In this document: in pieces, positions 7,343 through 16,711 of the stretch
Numbering within the stretch: position 1 is the first letter of the stretch
How the letters are laid out: every line of letters starts with the position of its first letter
DNA from: Oscillatoria princeps RMCB-10
GTDB taxonomy: Bacteria > Cyanobacteriota > Cyanobacteriia > Cyanobacteriales > Oscillatoriaceae
DNA length: 64,000 nt
Direction of reading: 5' to 3'
Assembly: GCA_019359235.1 (NCBI GenBank)
Contig: JAHHHT010000004.1
Coordinates: 124,001 to 188,000, forward strand
Position numbers and translations under genes: made by a program
Notes under the pieces: generated by a model
Database searches by the model: none
Told to the model about the DNA's origin: nothing
Seen by the model: the letters and a program-made list of their open reading frames with translations, nothing else

Positions 7343-10327
7343 ATGTCTAGCGAACTGACTCAGACCGGGAAAGTAAACATTTTAGCCGTTGACGACATAC
7401 CGGACAACCTTCGCCTTTTATCGTCAATATTGGCCGCTCGGGGGTACAAAGTTAGCAAAGCTATTTCAGGTCAGATGGCACTAAAGTCAGCCGAGAGATG
7501 GCTGCCCGAGCTGATTATGCTCGATATTAACATGCCCGAGATGGACGGTTATGAAGTTTGCAGGCAACTGAAGGCTTCGGAACGAACTCGTGAGGTGCCG
7601 GTGATTTTTATCAGCGCTCTGGATGAGGCGTGGGACAAGGTGAAAGCCTTTGCTGCCGGGGGCGCAGATTATATCACCAAACCCTTTCAGGCTGAAGAGG
7701 TAATCGCCCGCGTAGAAAATCAACTGACGATCTCGCGCCAGCGGTTATCACTGCAGGAGCGAACAGCACAGCTCGAACAGGAAATCAAAGCGCGCCAGCA
7801 AGCGGAAGAGGCGGAGCGGGCTCGCGCTGTCAAGCTGCGCAATCAGAACCTGGTTTTGACGCAATTAGCCAAAAGTCCTGCCCTGCATCAGGGAGATTTA
7901 AAAGCCGCTTTAAAACAAATTACTGAGGCGAGCGTTCAGAATATTGAGGTGGAACGCGCTAGCGTGTGGCTGTACGATAAAGCAAAGACAAAAATCCAGT
8001 GTCTCGACCTATTTGAAAATAGTAGCAACCTGCATAGCGAAGGCGTTGAACTGGCAGCCGCAGATTTTCCCGCCTATTTTTTAGCCTTGCTGCAGGACGA
8101 ACCGATTGCTGCGGATGACGCCCACACTGACCCGAGAACCCGAGAATTTTCCGAGCCGTATTTGAGGCCATTAGGCATCAATTCCATGCTGGATATTCCG
8201 ATCATAATAAAGGGAGAAACGGCGGGGGTTATATGCTTGGAGCACATTGGGCCGGCTCGCCAGTGGACGGCGGAAGACGTGAATTTTGCGCGTTCGCTAG
8301 CCGATTTAGTGTCTTTGGCGATTGAAGCGCGAGAGCGCAAACAGGCCGAGTTAGCCCTAGCAGAGAGTCAGCGCACCCTTTTGACGCTGATGAGCCACAT
8401 ACCGGGGATCGCTTACCGCTGTCTGAATGACCGAGAGTGGAAGATGCTGTTTGTGAGCGAAGGCTGCTATGAACTGACAGGGTATCCCGTCGAGGCATTT
8501 ACTTCGCAAAAAACCGTCACTTACAATCAACTGATTCACCCAGAAGACCGAGAACCCGTCTGGAATCAGGTGCGAGCCGCTCTTGAAAACCGGCGTCCCT
8601 TTGAGCTCACCTACCGAATTGCTGCAGCGACAGGAGAGTTGAAGTGGGTGTGGGAGCAAGGTCAGGGAATTTTCGACCCGAATGGGGAATTGCTGTACCT
8701 GGAAGGTTTGATTACTGATATAACGGCTCGCAAACAAGCAGAAGAAGAAGTCCGGCTCCTGCTGACGATCGGTCAAGCCATTAGTGCTGCGCCGGATTTC
8801 GATACGGCTTTAGAGGTGGCCTTGCAGCAAGTCTGCGAAACAGCGGGCTGGATTTATGGCGAAGCCTGGGTTCCCACCACCGATGGGTCAGCCCTAATAT
8901 GCAGCCCAAGCTGGTACTGCCAGCGCCAGGGAATTGACCCCACTGCAGTGGCTGAGATCGAGCGTTTTCGAGAATATGGCGAAGTTCTCACCTTTCTTCC
9001 TGGTGAAGAAATCCCCGGACAAGTCTGGTCAACCCGACAGTCCCAGTGGTTTGCCGATCTGACCGAGATGGAAGATCCCCTCCTGAGACTGGAACTGGCT
9101 GTGCAGTGCGGCTTAAAAGCAGGATTTGCCGTGCCGGTCGTCTCTCTGGGAAACTGGCAGCAGCAGACAGAGGAGCGCCGCAGTTATTTGCTCAGTTCCC
9201 AATCTCCAGTTTTGGCGGCACTCGTGTTCTTCACGCTCTCAACCCGCTCAGAGGACAAGTGGTTGAGCGAGTTAGTTAATGTTGTGGCGGCTCAGTCGGG
9301 AACCGTGCTGCAACAGAAGAAAGTGCAAGCTGAAATGAAGGCACTGTTTGCGGCTATGACAGATTTGGTAACGGTTCGGGATGTTTCCGGACGGTGCCTC
9401 AATGTGATCCCAACCAATACGGCTTTTTTATACAAACCGGCAGCCGAAATTATTGGCAAAAAACTCCAGGAGGAGCTGCCGCCGGCGCAAGCCGATTTGA
9501 TTCTCAAGGGCATCCTGAAGGCCGTGTCTGGACAGAAAACTGTCGAGATTGAATATTGCTTGCCAATTGCAGGAAAAGATATTTGGCTGGCACAGACAAT
9601 CTCTCCCCTTTCTGCGGAAACGGCGATTCTGGTAGCGCGGGACATCACGCACCGCGTACAAGCGGAGTCAGCGCTGCGTTTAGAGCGAGAAAAGTCGGAA
9701 CAGTTATTGCTCAATATTTTGCCCGAGCAGATCGCCAGCCAGCTCAAAGAAAACCAAGGGGCGATTGCCGAACATTTCAATGAGGTGACGATTCTGTTTG
9801 CCGATCTTGTGGGATTTACGCCCCTGTCGGCTCGCTTGAAACCCATTGAGCTGGTCAGCTTACTCAATAAAATTTTTTCCAGTTTTGACGAACTGGCGGA
9901 ACAGTTGGGATTGGAAAAAATTAAAACGATAGGCGATGCCTACATGGTCGCCGCCGGTTTGCCGGTACCGCGAGCCAACCACGCCGAGGCGATCGCCGAG
10001 ATGGCACTGGCCATGCAAGCGGAAATCCAGCGCTTCCGAGCTGAACTGGGTGAGAACCTTCAAATCCGCACAGGCATTAATACAGGGGCTGTTGTCGCTG
10101 GAGTGATTGGGACGAAGAAATTTATTTATGACTTGTGGGGAGATGCGGTTAATATTGCTTCGCGCATGGAATCTTCCGGTCAGCCAGGAAGGATTCAGGT
10201 AACAGCGGCTACCTGCGAGCGCCTGAAGCATAAATACCGTTTTGAGAAGCGGGGAGCGATTCACGTCAAGGGGAAGGGTGAAATGGACACCTACTGGCTC
10301 CTCGGTTCGCTTTCCGATGGCCATTGA
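7343..10327 (+). CDS. Multi-sensor class III adenylate cyclase (REC-GAF-PAS-GAF-PAS-cyclase)
   Basis: Predicted cytoplasmic enzyme of 994 aa making cyclic AMP under control of a phosphorylatable receiver and small-molecule sensor domains. Domain order: REC about 13-130 (phospho-acceptor Asp about 60 in MLDINMPEMDGYE), coiled coil about 135-170, GAF about 172-330, PAS about 340-466, GAF about 472-650, PAS about 666-772, cyclase about 786-992. In the cyclase domain the two metal aspartates are in FADLVGFT (about 820) and KTIGDAYM (about 862). The adenine-selecting Lys (KTIGD) and Asp (YDLWGD) and the transition-state Asn and Arg (VNIASRME) are all present, so it should be active and ATP-specific. 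I chose the ATG at 7343 because REC similarity starts just after it. The ribosome site is weak and the frame is open 95 codons further. The next genes form a separate signalling block. Confidence 0.92.
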   Translation: MSSELTQTGKVNILAVDDIPDNLRLLSSILAARGYKVSKAISGQMALKSAERWLPELIMLDINMPEMDGYEVCRQLKASERTREVPVIFISALDEAWDKVKAFAAGGADYITKPFQAEEVIARVENQLTISRQRLSLQERTAQLEQEIKARQQAEEAERARAVKLRNQNLVLTQLAKSPALHQGDLKAALKQITEASVQNIEVERASVWLYDKAKTKIQCLDLFENSSNLHSEGVELAAADFPAYFLALLQDEPIAADDAHTDPRTREFSEPYLRPLGINSMLDIPIIIKGETAGVICLEHIGPARQWTAEDVNFARSLADLVSLAIEARERKQAELALAESQRTLLTLMSHIPGIAYRCLNDREWKMLFVSEGCYELTGYPVEAFTSQKTVTYNQLIHPEDREPVWNQVRAALENRRPFELTYRIAAATGELKWVWEQGQGIFDPNGELLYLEGLITDITARKQAEEEVRLLLTIGQAISAAPDFDTALEVALQQVCETAGWIYGEAWVPTTDGSALICSPSWYCQRQGIDPTAVAEIERFREYGEVLTFLPGEEIPGQVWSTRQSQWFADLTEMEDPLLRLELAVQCGLKAGFAVPVVSLGNWQQQTEERRSYLLSSQSPVLAALVFFTLSTRSEDKWLSELVNVVAAQSGTVLQQKKVQAEMKALFAAMTDLVTVRDVSGRCLNVIPTNTAFLYKPAAEIIGKKLQEELPPAQADLILKGILKAVSGQKTVEIEYCLPIAGKDIWLAQTISPLSAETAILVARDITHRVQAESALRLEREKSEQLLLNILPEQIASQLKENQGAIAEHFNEVTILFADLVGFTPLSARLKPIELVSLLNKIFSSFDELAEQLGLEKIKTIGDAYMVAAGLPVPRANHAEAIAEMALAMQAEIQRFRAELGENLQIRTGINTGAVVAGVIGTKKFIYDLWGDAVNIASRMESSGQPGRIQVTAATCERLKHKYRFEKRGAIHVKGKGEMDTYWLLGSLSDGH

Positions 10328-10779
10328 GGGGGGATGTTTACTTTTGTTAAACCGGCAAACAGTTAAAATTAAAAAATTTAAACTCAAAAGTAGCTTGACA
10401 GGAGCGAGAGCGTGCGTTAGTATTCAAATACTGGCGCTCAATACAAGGAAGGCAGGCAGTGAAACTCACGGGCACTCCACCAGCAGTTGGCTGTGGGCCG
10501 GTGTGACTTTCAAGCTAGGGCAATTTTTCCCGGGGCAGGCATCTCATTGGTTTATCTACTCTCAACCTTTGTGTTATGATTTTGGCCTCGCACCAGGATG
10601 ATTAAAACTTTTTGCTGCAGGGAACCCAACCCCCCCACCCGGGACGGGGGAGGGGGGAAAAGAAAGGGGTTTATTCCCGGAGCTGTGTGAGGGACATTAT
10701 TTGTCGGATTGGCCATTAAAATCAAAGTCGGAAGACTCCTTATATACTTATATACGGTACAGTTTAGATTTAATCTAAA
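10328..10779. other. Intergenic region with a C/G-rich hairpin
   Basis: No gene seen. A strong hairpin (CCAACCCCCCCACC...GGGGGAGGGG) at about 10624-10660 could end cyclase transcription. The AT-rich segment 10738-10779 includes TATATACT and a small AGATTTAATCT palindrome just before the next start codon and is the likely promoter region for the kinase gene. Confidence 0.5.
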
Positions 10780-11640
10780 ATGGTGAAAAGCTCAGTGACA
10801 GTTCAACTGGACGGGTACGAAATTATCGGTCAAATTTACGAGAGTGCCAACTCCGTGGTTTATCGGGGCGTCCGACAGCAGGACAGCCAGGCTGTTATCC
10901 TCAAGGTACTGAAAGAAGACTATCCCACCCCCTCGGAACTCACCCGCTACAAGCAGGAATATGAAATCACGCGCAATCTGAATGTAGAGGGGGCGGTAAA
11001 AGCTTACAGCACAGAACCACTACAGAGGACTCTGGCGATCGTCCTGGAGGATTTTGGCGCGTCATCTTTAAAGCAATTGATGAGTGAGGCTCGCGCCGGC
11101 GGGGAGAGCCGCGCTTTTTCTGTGGGGGAATTGCTCAGCATCGCCATCAAAACGACTGAAATTTTGGGAGGGGTTCACGCAGCGGGGGTCATTCACAAAG
11201 ATATAAATCCTTCCAATATCGTCCTCAACCCAAAAACAGGGCAAGTCAAACTCATCGACTTTGGCATCTCCACCGCTTTTAGCCGTGAAAATCCGACGCT
11301 GAAAAATCCCAACGTTCTGGAAGGCACGCTAGCCTATATATCGCCGGAGCCGATGGGAAGGATGAACCGTTCCTTAGATTACCGCACGGACTTTTACTCT
11401 CTGGGCGTCACTTTTTACGAATTGCTGGCGGGACAGCTGCCTTTTGAAAGCGATGATGCCTTGGAGTTGGTGCACTGTCATATTGCCAAGGTGCCGGTGG
11501 CTCCCCATCAGGTCAATCCAGAGATTCCCAAAGTCCTTTCAGACTTAGTGCTGAAACTGATGGCGAAAACTGCGGAGGAGCGATACCAAAGCGCCTTCGG
11601 GATAAAAGCTGATTTAGAAAAATGCCTCAACCGAGTATGA
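10780..11640 (+). CDS. Serine/threonine protein kinase domain, N-terminal remnant of a giant multidomain kinase
   Basis: Encodes 286 aa forming a complete Hanks-type kinase domain. Visible elements are the ATP-binding lysine in VILKVLKED, the catalytic loop HKDINPSNIV (the usual R of HRD is K), the metal-binding DFG in LIDFGIS, and the SPEPMGRM segment typical of cyanobacterial kinase-AAA-GAF giants. In that family the kinase is followed by an AAA ATPase and a long helical repeat region. Here the kinase text (KADLEKCLNR) runs directly at about 11630 into text from far downstream (YDLTLALYEEAAEAA) in another frame, and a stop follows. So the AAA section, roughly 700 residues, is inferred to be deleted. 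The domain could still be made as a free kinase. A promoter-like region is close upstream. Confidence 0.85.
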   Translation: MVKSSVTVQLDGYEIIGQIYESANSVVYRGVRQQDSQAVILKVLKEDYPTPSELTRYKQEYEITRNLNVEGAVKAYSTEPLQRTLAIVLEDFGASSLKQLMSEARAGGESRAFSVGELLSIAIKTTEILGGVHAAGVIHKDINPSNIVLNPKTGQVKLIDFGISTAFSRENPTLKNPNVLEGTLAYISPEPMGRMNRSLDYRTDFYSLGVTFYELLAGQLPFESDDALELVHCHIAKVPVAPHQVNPEIPKVLSDLVLKLMAKTAEERYQSAFGIKADLEKCLNRV

Positions 11641-13282
11641 CCTAACCTTAGCTCTGTATGAGGAAGCCGCAGAGGCGGCGCACCTCAATGGCGGCGTTGA
11701 GGAGATGGAGCGATTGGCTCTTGCGGTGCAAAATAGCGCCAAAACTGTGCTAGACAAAGTGAAAGTTTATGAGGTCAAAATTCAAGCAGCTGCGGCACAG
11801 GGCAATCTCAAAGAAGCCGTTAAGATTGGGCTGCAAGCGCTGAACCTGTTAGGGGTGTTCTTACCAGAATATCCGAGCCAGTTAGATATTCAAAAAGGGC
11901 TGGAGGAAACCGCTGCACTTCTGGACCGGCAGGAAATCGAAAACTTAATCGACCTGCCGGAAATGACGGAACCCGAAAAGCTGGCAGCTATGCTTGTCCT
12001 GTCGAGTATTGCATCGGCTGCGTTTATAGCGACTCCTGAACTTTTTTTGCTGATTGCGGCAGCCAAAATTAATTTATCTGTCAAATATGGCAACGCGGAA
12101 CTGTCGGCTTTTGCTTACGTTCAGTACACCGCAGTGCTCTGTAAGAGATTCCAAGACATTGAGGTATAAATTTGGCAAACTGGCTGTAAGTTTGGCGGAA
12201 AAGTTAAACGCTCAGAAAGTCAAAGCCAAGATATGCTTGGAATTTGGCGCTCACACAATGCACTGGAAAGATCATTTCAAGGAAACCGTCCCAATTTTGA
12301 TTGAAGGCTATCAAAGCGGAGTTGAAACTTGGGATTTTGAATATGCCGGCTTGCCTGTTACCTGTGCGAACATTTATATTTTATCGGCAACGAACTTGCG
12401 GAGCTAGAACAAAGGATAGCAACCTACAGTAAAGCTATCAATCGAATCAGGCAGGAAGGGCCTTTTAATTGGACAGCAATCTTTCGACAGGCAGCCCTCA
12501 ACTTGTTGGGCAAAGCTGAAAATCCCATCCGTTTAGTTGGCGATGCCTACAGCGAGGAGCGAAGTCTGCCGCTTGCGATCGCAGCCAATGACCGAATAGA
12601 GCTTTTGTTTTTCTACTCCAATAAGTTGATATTGTGCTATCTGTTTGGCGAGAATTGGAAAGCTGTAGAAAATGCAGCGCTCGCCCAACAGTATACAGAA
12701 GGACTCTCGACAATGCTAGTTACGGGGGTGCTGAATTTTTATGACTCCTTGGCGCATTTGAGCGCGTGGGGCGATGCTTCCAACCCGGAAAAAGAAGCTT
12801 GGCTCGATCGAGTTAATGCCAGCCAAGAGAAGATGCAGCGATGGGCGCACCACGCCCCCATGAATTATTCGCACAAATTTTATCTAGTCGAGGCAGAGAG
12901 GGCGCGACTATTGGGTCAAGTCCTGGAAGCAGAGGAATTTTACGAGCGAGCAATTCAGGGTGCGGCTAGCAACGGATTCATCCAAGAAGAGGCATTAGCT
13001 TATGAGTTAGCCGCCAAGTTTTATCTAGAGCGCAGCCGGTTGAAGATTGCGCAAACCTATATGAAAGAGGCACATTACGCCTACACGCGCTGGGGAGCCA
13101 AAGCCAAAATCGAGGATTTAGAAGCAAAATACCCGCAGCTATTGCCTAAATCATCTGCCACAAAAAGCCTGACTTCTCACCCTACGACAACTGCCCATTC
13201 CACAACTGGCAGTCAGTCAGGCGAAGCGCTGGATTTAGCCACCGTAATGAAAGCTTCCCAAGCTATTTCCGGCGAATGCTGA
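11636..13282 (+). pseudogene. Decayed helical-repeat (TPR-like) middle part of the giant kinase
   Basis: This stretch matches the region between the AAA and GAF domains of cyanobacterial kinase-AAA-GAF proteins but changes frame repeatedly. Frame 2 starts at 11636 and ends at the stop at 12167-12169 (after KRFQDIEV). The text resumes one frame over (YKFGKLAVSLAEKLN) until about 12375, then returns to frame 2 (IGNELAELEQRIATYSKAIN) up to the stop at 13280-13282, where similarity moves into the frame of the downstream GAF-phosphatase gene. Each shift fits a one- or two-base indel. The longest surviving piece (12503-13282) keeps NKLILCYLFGE and HAPMNYSHKFYLVEAERARL, typical of the family. No separate function is expected. 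Confidence 0.82.
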
Positions 13283-14562
13283 ATAAATTACTCGCCAACT
13301 TAATGAAAATTCTCATCCAGAATGCCGGGGCGCAAATTGGCCACCTCATTTTGGAAACCGGGGGCGAGTTGCGGATCGAAGCTTCTGGAGAGGTGGATTC
13401 CGACCGGCTCACAGTATTGCAATCACTTCCCCTTGACAGCCGCCTGCCAACAGCCCTGATAAATTATGTTTTACGCACAAAAGAAACAGTGGTTTTGAAC
13501 GAGGCTACTCGGGAGGGCAACTTTACTAATGATCCTTACATCAAACAGCACAAAACGAAATCTCTTTTGTGTGCGCCCCTGCTCGATAGAGGTCAACTCA
13601 CCGGCATTGTTTATCTAGAGAATAATCTCACGACAGGAGCCTTTACCCCAAACCGATTGGAAGTTTTACAACTGCTCTCGGGACAAGCCGCCATCTCGAT
13701 TGAAAATGCCCGACTCTATCAAACTCTCGACGACAAAGTTAAAGAACGCACCGCTCAACTTGCCAAAGCGAATCAGGAAATCTCCACCCTCAACGAACTC
13801 CTCAAAGCAGAAAATCTGCGGATGAGGGCTGAGTTAGAAGTAACCAAGCAACTGCAACAGATGATTTTACCTAAACCGGAGGAACTCTCTTCAGTTGAGG
13901 GGCTAGAAATTGCTGGGTTTATGGAACCGGCTGATGAAGTCGGCGGCGACTATTACGACGTGCTGCATCAGGATGGCCGAGTCAAAATTGGCATCGGCGA
14001 CGTTACCGGACACGGGTTAGAAAGTGGCGTTCTGATGCTGATGACGCAAACGGCGGTGAGAACTTTACAGGAAAGCAACCAAACCGACCCCGTGCAATTC
14101 TTGGACATTCTCAACCGCACGATTTATCGCAACGTCCAGCGCATAAACCCCTACAGAAACCTGACCCTGGCTTTACTCGACTACGCTGAGGGCACTTTGA
14201 GCGTGAGCGGTCAGCACGAGGAGATAATAATAGTGCGTTCTGGGGGTGAACTGGAGCGGCTCGATACCAGGCATCTCGGCTTTCCGATTGGCTTAGAAGA
14301 AGAGATTGCCGATTTTATCTCCTCCGAACAAGTGCACTTAAACGCGGGGGATGTGGTAGTCTTATACACGGATGGGATTACAGAAGCTTTCAATATGGAG
14401 CGCCAGCAATACGGACTGGAACGGTTGTGTGAGGTGGTCAGGCGCAACTGCTCCCGACCGGCAGAAGGCATCAAAGAAGCGATCGTTGAGGACGTGCGGC
14501 GGCATATCGGCGAGCAAAAGGTGTTTGACGATCTGACATTGGTTGTGCTAAAACAGAAATAG
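13276..14562 (+). CDS. GAF-SpoIIE/PP2C-type protein phosphatase (C-terminal part of the broken giant kinase)
   Basis: About 428 aa: a GAF domain (about 10-145), a coiled coil (about 150-195) and an SpoIIE/RsbU-type PP2C phosphatase (about 205-428). Metal-binding acidic motifs are intact: DEVGGDYYDVL, GIGDVTGHGLESG, YTDGITEAF and FDDLTLVV. Enzymes of this type dephosphorylate an STAS-domain antagonist in a partner switch. Just such a protein, and an ATPase-type kinase, follow within 1.1 kb on the same strand. The frame overlaps the end of the decayed repeat region, and no convincing ribosome site is visible for the first codons (MLNKLLANL). An ATG with start potential may have been exposed by the frameshift near 13277. 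Whether it is translated independently is unproven, but the sequence has stayed free of lesions. Confidence 0.85.
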   Translation: MLNKLLANLMKILIQNAGAQIGHLILETGGELRIEASGEVDSDRLTVLQSLPLDSRLPTALINYVLRTKETVVLNEATREGNFTNDPYIKQHKTKSLLCAPLLDRGQLTGIVYLENNLTTGAFTPNRLEVLQLLSGQAAISIENARLYQTLDDKVKERTAQLAKANQEISTLNELLKAENLRMRAELEVTKQLQQMILPKPEELSSVEGLEIAGFMEPADEVGGDYYDVLHQDGRVKIGIGDVTGHGLESGVLMLMTQTAVRTLQESNQTDPVQFLDILNRTIYRNVQRINPYRNLTLALLDYAEGTLSVSGQHEEIIIVRSGGELERLDTRHLGFPIGLEEEIADFISSEQVHLNAGDVVVLYTDGITEAFNMERQQYGLERLCEVVRRNCSRPAEGIKEAIVEDVRRHIGEQKVFDDLTLVVLKQK

Positions 14563-14648
14563 ATAGAAGCCTAACCTTGAATATCGCATTTTATTCCCCA
14601 CCGGATTCATCTTAGTTAAGCCTCCAAAATTTACCTCTAAAATCCCCC

Positions 14649-15236
14649 ATGACTGTGACTCAAATAATTGGAGATTTCCGGGAAGACATCCTGGCCAAGC
14701 ATCAACTTCTAATGGTGGACTTTTTTCTGCACTCAATTCCCTTGAACCGGCGCAAGCAAACCCGGTATTTATCTATCGCTTTTCTGTCTGACTTTTTGGC
14801 CAATATCTTTCCCTTAAAAGAGGATAATATAAAAAAATTTGAAAAGCAGCTGCACCTCAAAACAGCAGTCAGCTATATCGCCAATGAGTTGCTGGAAAAT
14901 TCAATTAAATTTCATGAATATGCTGGCAGCCAACCGATAAAATTAGGGGTGGGCTCGACCGACCAGCTTTTAGTTTTTGTCTCTGTCAATTGTGTCAGTG
15001 AAACCACTTTAGGGAAGTTTAAAGAGTTCGCTCACCAGCTAGCCACTTCAGATGCTGATGAGTTATATTTTCGCCAGCTGGAAAAAGGTGCGGAGGAGAA
15101 GAGTGAAGAGTCTGGCTTAGGCTTATTGAGCCTGCTCAATGATTATAGCGCTAAGTTGGGATGGAAAATTGAAACCGTTAGCAAAGACCCTGCCATTACC
15201 ACTCTGACTACAATGGTGCTGCTAACAGCCCAGTAA
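14649..15236 (+). CDS. SiaB-like (DUF6272) ATPase/kinase of a partner-switch module
   Basis: 195 aa. The N-terminal half holds an N-box-like motif, IANELLENSIKFHE (about residues 76-89), as in GHKL ATPases and anti-sigma kinases. Further on, ESGLGLLSLLNDYSAKLGW resembles a G-box region, and the strand-like end LTTMVLLTA is typical of the family. In Pseudomonas, SiaB phosphorylates SiaC and SiaA (an SpoIIE-type phosphatase) reverses this. The neighbours here supply both other partners, so I infer the same roles. The ATG at 14649 has little ribosome-binding sequence. The gap to the phosphatase is 86 bp and to the STAS gene 40 bp, consistent with one operon. The name SiaB-like rests on motif and context, not on a database match. 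Confidence 0.75.
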   Translation: MTVTQIIGDFREDILAKHQLLMVDFFLHSIPLNRRKQTRYLSIAFLSDFLANIFPLKEDNIKKFEKQLHLKTAVSYIANELLENSIKFHEYAGSQPIKLGVGSTDQLLVFVSVNCVSETTLGKFKEFAHQLATSDADELYFRQLEKGAEEKSEESGLGLLSLLNDYSAKLGWKIETVSKDPAITTLTTMVLLTAQ

Positions 15237-15276
15237 TGGTAGATTATTCTGAGCGCAAGTAAGAGGCTTTAAAAGA

Positions 15277-15621
15277 ATGGAAATTAAGACCGATGACTAC
15301 AGGGTGTGGTACGATCCGGCAACGGCAACCTTGAACTTCCAGGGGTTGCTGCGGGAAGGTTCAATAGCCGACTACAAACCCATAGAGCAGTTACTCGATG
15401 AGGCGCTCGCGCAGGAGGTGCCGGCGCTCACCATAAACCTGAAGGGGCTAGAATTTATCGACAGTTCGGCGACGAGCGTACTGTCTCGATTTGTGATTGT
15501 CGTTCGCAAAAAGAAAACGATTCAGCTAGCAGCCAAAGGCTCGAAAGGAATACCCTGGCAGGAAAAGCTTTTGGATAACTGGCACCGGCTGATGCCGGGT
15601 TTGACGCGGGAATGGGAATAA
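15277..15621 (+). CDS. STAS-type antagonist (slr1859/SiaC-like)
   Basis: 114 aa, small acidic protein. The central segment LEFIDSSATSVLSRF contains the serine pair expected to be the phosphorylation site of anti-sigma-antagonist-type proteins. The C-terminal text (KGSKGIPWQEK, LMPGLTREWE) matches cyanobacterial slr1859-like proteins. It would be phosphorylated by the preceding SiaB-like protein and dephosphorylated by the SpoIIE phosphatase. The output partner (a sigma factor, cyclase or other enzyme) is not identifiable nearby. The ATG at 15277 follows an AAGAGG at about 15261-15266. The gene ends the likely three-gene unit, and an inverted repeat at 15655-15705 may terminate it. Confidence 0.78.
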   Translation: MEIKTDDYRVWYDPATATLNFQGLLREGSIADYKPIEQLLDEALAQEVPALTINLKGLEFIDSSATSVLSRFVIVVRKKKTIQLAAKGSKGIPWQEKLLDNWHRLMPGLTREWE

Positions 15622-15654
15622 GCTGTTAAGCTTTTAATCTGCTTGCGATCGAAA

Positions 15655-15705
15655 GGAGGCAGAGCCTCCAGCTCCTCGTTTCCAGGCAGAGCCTGGAAAC
15701 GAGGG
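15655..15705. terminator. Inverted repeat, candidate terminator
   Basis: GGAGGCAGAGCCTCC is followed by CTCGTTTCCAGG...CCTGGAAACGAG, two adjacent hairpins after the STAS gene. Both belong to a repeat family found after several genes here. Confidence 0.5.
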
Positions 15706-15763
15706 GAAACACCGGTTTTTAGTGCTTGACAAGGGGCGAGAAATAGGAAAAAAATGGATATAC

Positions 15764-16516
15764 CTACTGAGCGACAGAATTAGTCGGGCGCATCAAAATT
15801 TCATTGACATTTACGCGAGCCGGTTGCGTCACGGCATAGACCACTGACGCCGCAACGTCCTCACTTTCTAATGGCGTAATTGACTTCAGCCACGCTTCTA
15901 CCTTTTCTTTCGCCTCCGGATTCGTAATGCGATCGCTCAATTCCGTAGCCGTCGGACCCGGTTCGATAACCGTGACGCGGATGCTGTCTTCGCAAACCTC
16001 TTGGCGCAAAGCTTCTGAAAACGCGCCCACACCCCATTTAGTCGCGCAGTAGACGGCGAAATTCGCCCCTGTCGTGCGCCCGCCGGTTGAAGAAATATTA
16101 ACGATATGCCCTTGCCCCTGCGCCTTCATCACCGGCAAAACGGCGTGAGTTGCGTACATCAAGCCCAGCAAATTTGTGTTCACCATCCGCCGCCACTCTT
16201 CCGTATCCGCACCGAGAACTGTTCCGGGAAACATCACACCGGCACTGTTAACAAGAATATCCACCCGCCCCCATTTCTCTAAAGTTTTCACCACCATCTC
16301 GTGGGCTTGCGCGTCGTCACCAACGTCACCAACAATTTCCATTGCCTCCCCGCCGCTATTTGCGATGCGTTTCACCAGCGCTTCCAGCCTGCCGGCGCGT
16401 CGCGCCGCGACAGCAACCCGAGCACCTTCCGCCGCCAGCGCCAGCGCTGTCGCCTCCCCAATTCCTGATGAAGCACCCGTAACCAGCGCAACTTTTCCCT
16501 CTAATTTACCTGCCAC
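15764..16516 (-). CDS. Short-chain dehydrogenase/reductase (SDR)
   Basis: 250-aa NAD(P)-dependent oxidoreductase of the classical SDR type, cytoplasmic, substrate unknown. It shows the Rossmann motif TGASSGIG near residue 13, the structural NSAG, the catalytic serine in NISSTGG and the YxxxK pair in YCATK. I set the start at the GTG at 16516 because AAGGAG stands about 7 nt upstream and the text MAGKLEGKVALVTGA is the usual SDR N-terminus. Upstream frame extension runs into a palindromic repeat and is not real. It lies tail-to-tail with the STAS gene. Confidence 0.92.
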   Translation of the reverse strand: MAGKLEGKVALVTGASSGIGEATALALAAEGARVAVAARRAGRLEALVKRIANSGGEAMEIVGDVGDDAQAHEMVVKTLEKWGRVDILVNSAGVMFPGTVLGADTEEWRRMVNTNLLGLMYATHAVLPVMKAQGQGHIVNISSTGGRTTGANFAVYCATKWGVGAFSEALRQEVCEDSIRVTVIEPGPTATELSDRITNPEAKEKVEAWLKSITPLESEDVAASVVYAVTQPARVNVNEILMRPTNSVAQ

Positions 16517-16562
16517 GATCTCACTCCTTTTATCCTGTACAAAAATGATATACTGAAAGCGT

Positions 16563-16684
16563 AGAAACCGGGTTTCTTCCAGAAACCCGGTTTCTGGCCC
16601 CAGGACAGGCATCTTGCCTGTACCATAGCTTTTTTTGGCACAGGCGTTAGCGCAGCGGCGCGTAAGCGCGACGCCTGTGCTACA
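16563..16684. repeat. Palindromic repeat plus ACAGGC...GCCTGT repeats
   Basis: 16563-16595 is a 33-bp AGAAACCGGGTTTCTT palindrome. 16604-16625 (GGACAGGCATCTTGCCTGT) and 16639-16684 (GCACAGGCGTTAGC...GACGCCTGTGC) are further inverted repeats. They sit in the promoter region of the SDR gene and behind lhgO. Confidence 0.8.
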
Positions 16685-16711
16685 GAAAATTTCTAGGAAC
16701 GCACCCTATCG

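Noticed and set aside
15722-15763. Promoter at TTGACA near 15727
   Set aside because: No -10 hexamer at an acceptable distance, and no gene starts downstream on that strand.
16517-16612. N-terminal extension of the SDR protein to 16612
   Set aside because: The extra residues are translated from an AGAAACC palindrome. A GTG with an excellent ribosome site at 16516 gives the normal SDR start.
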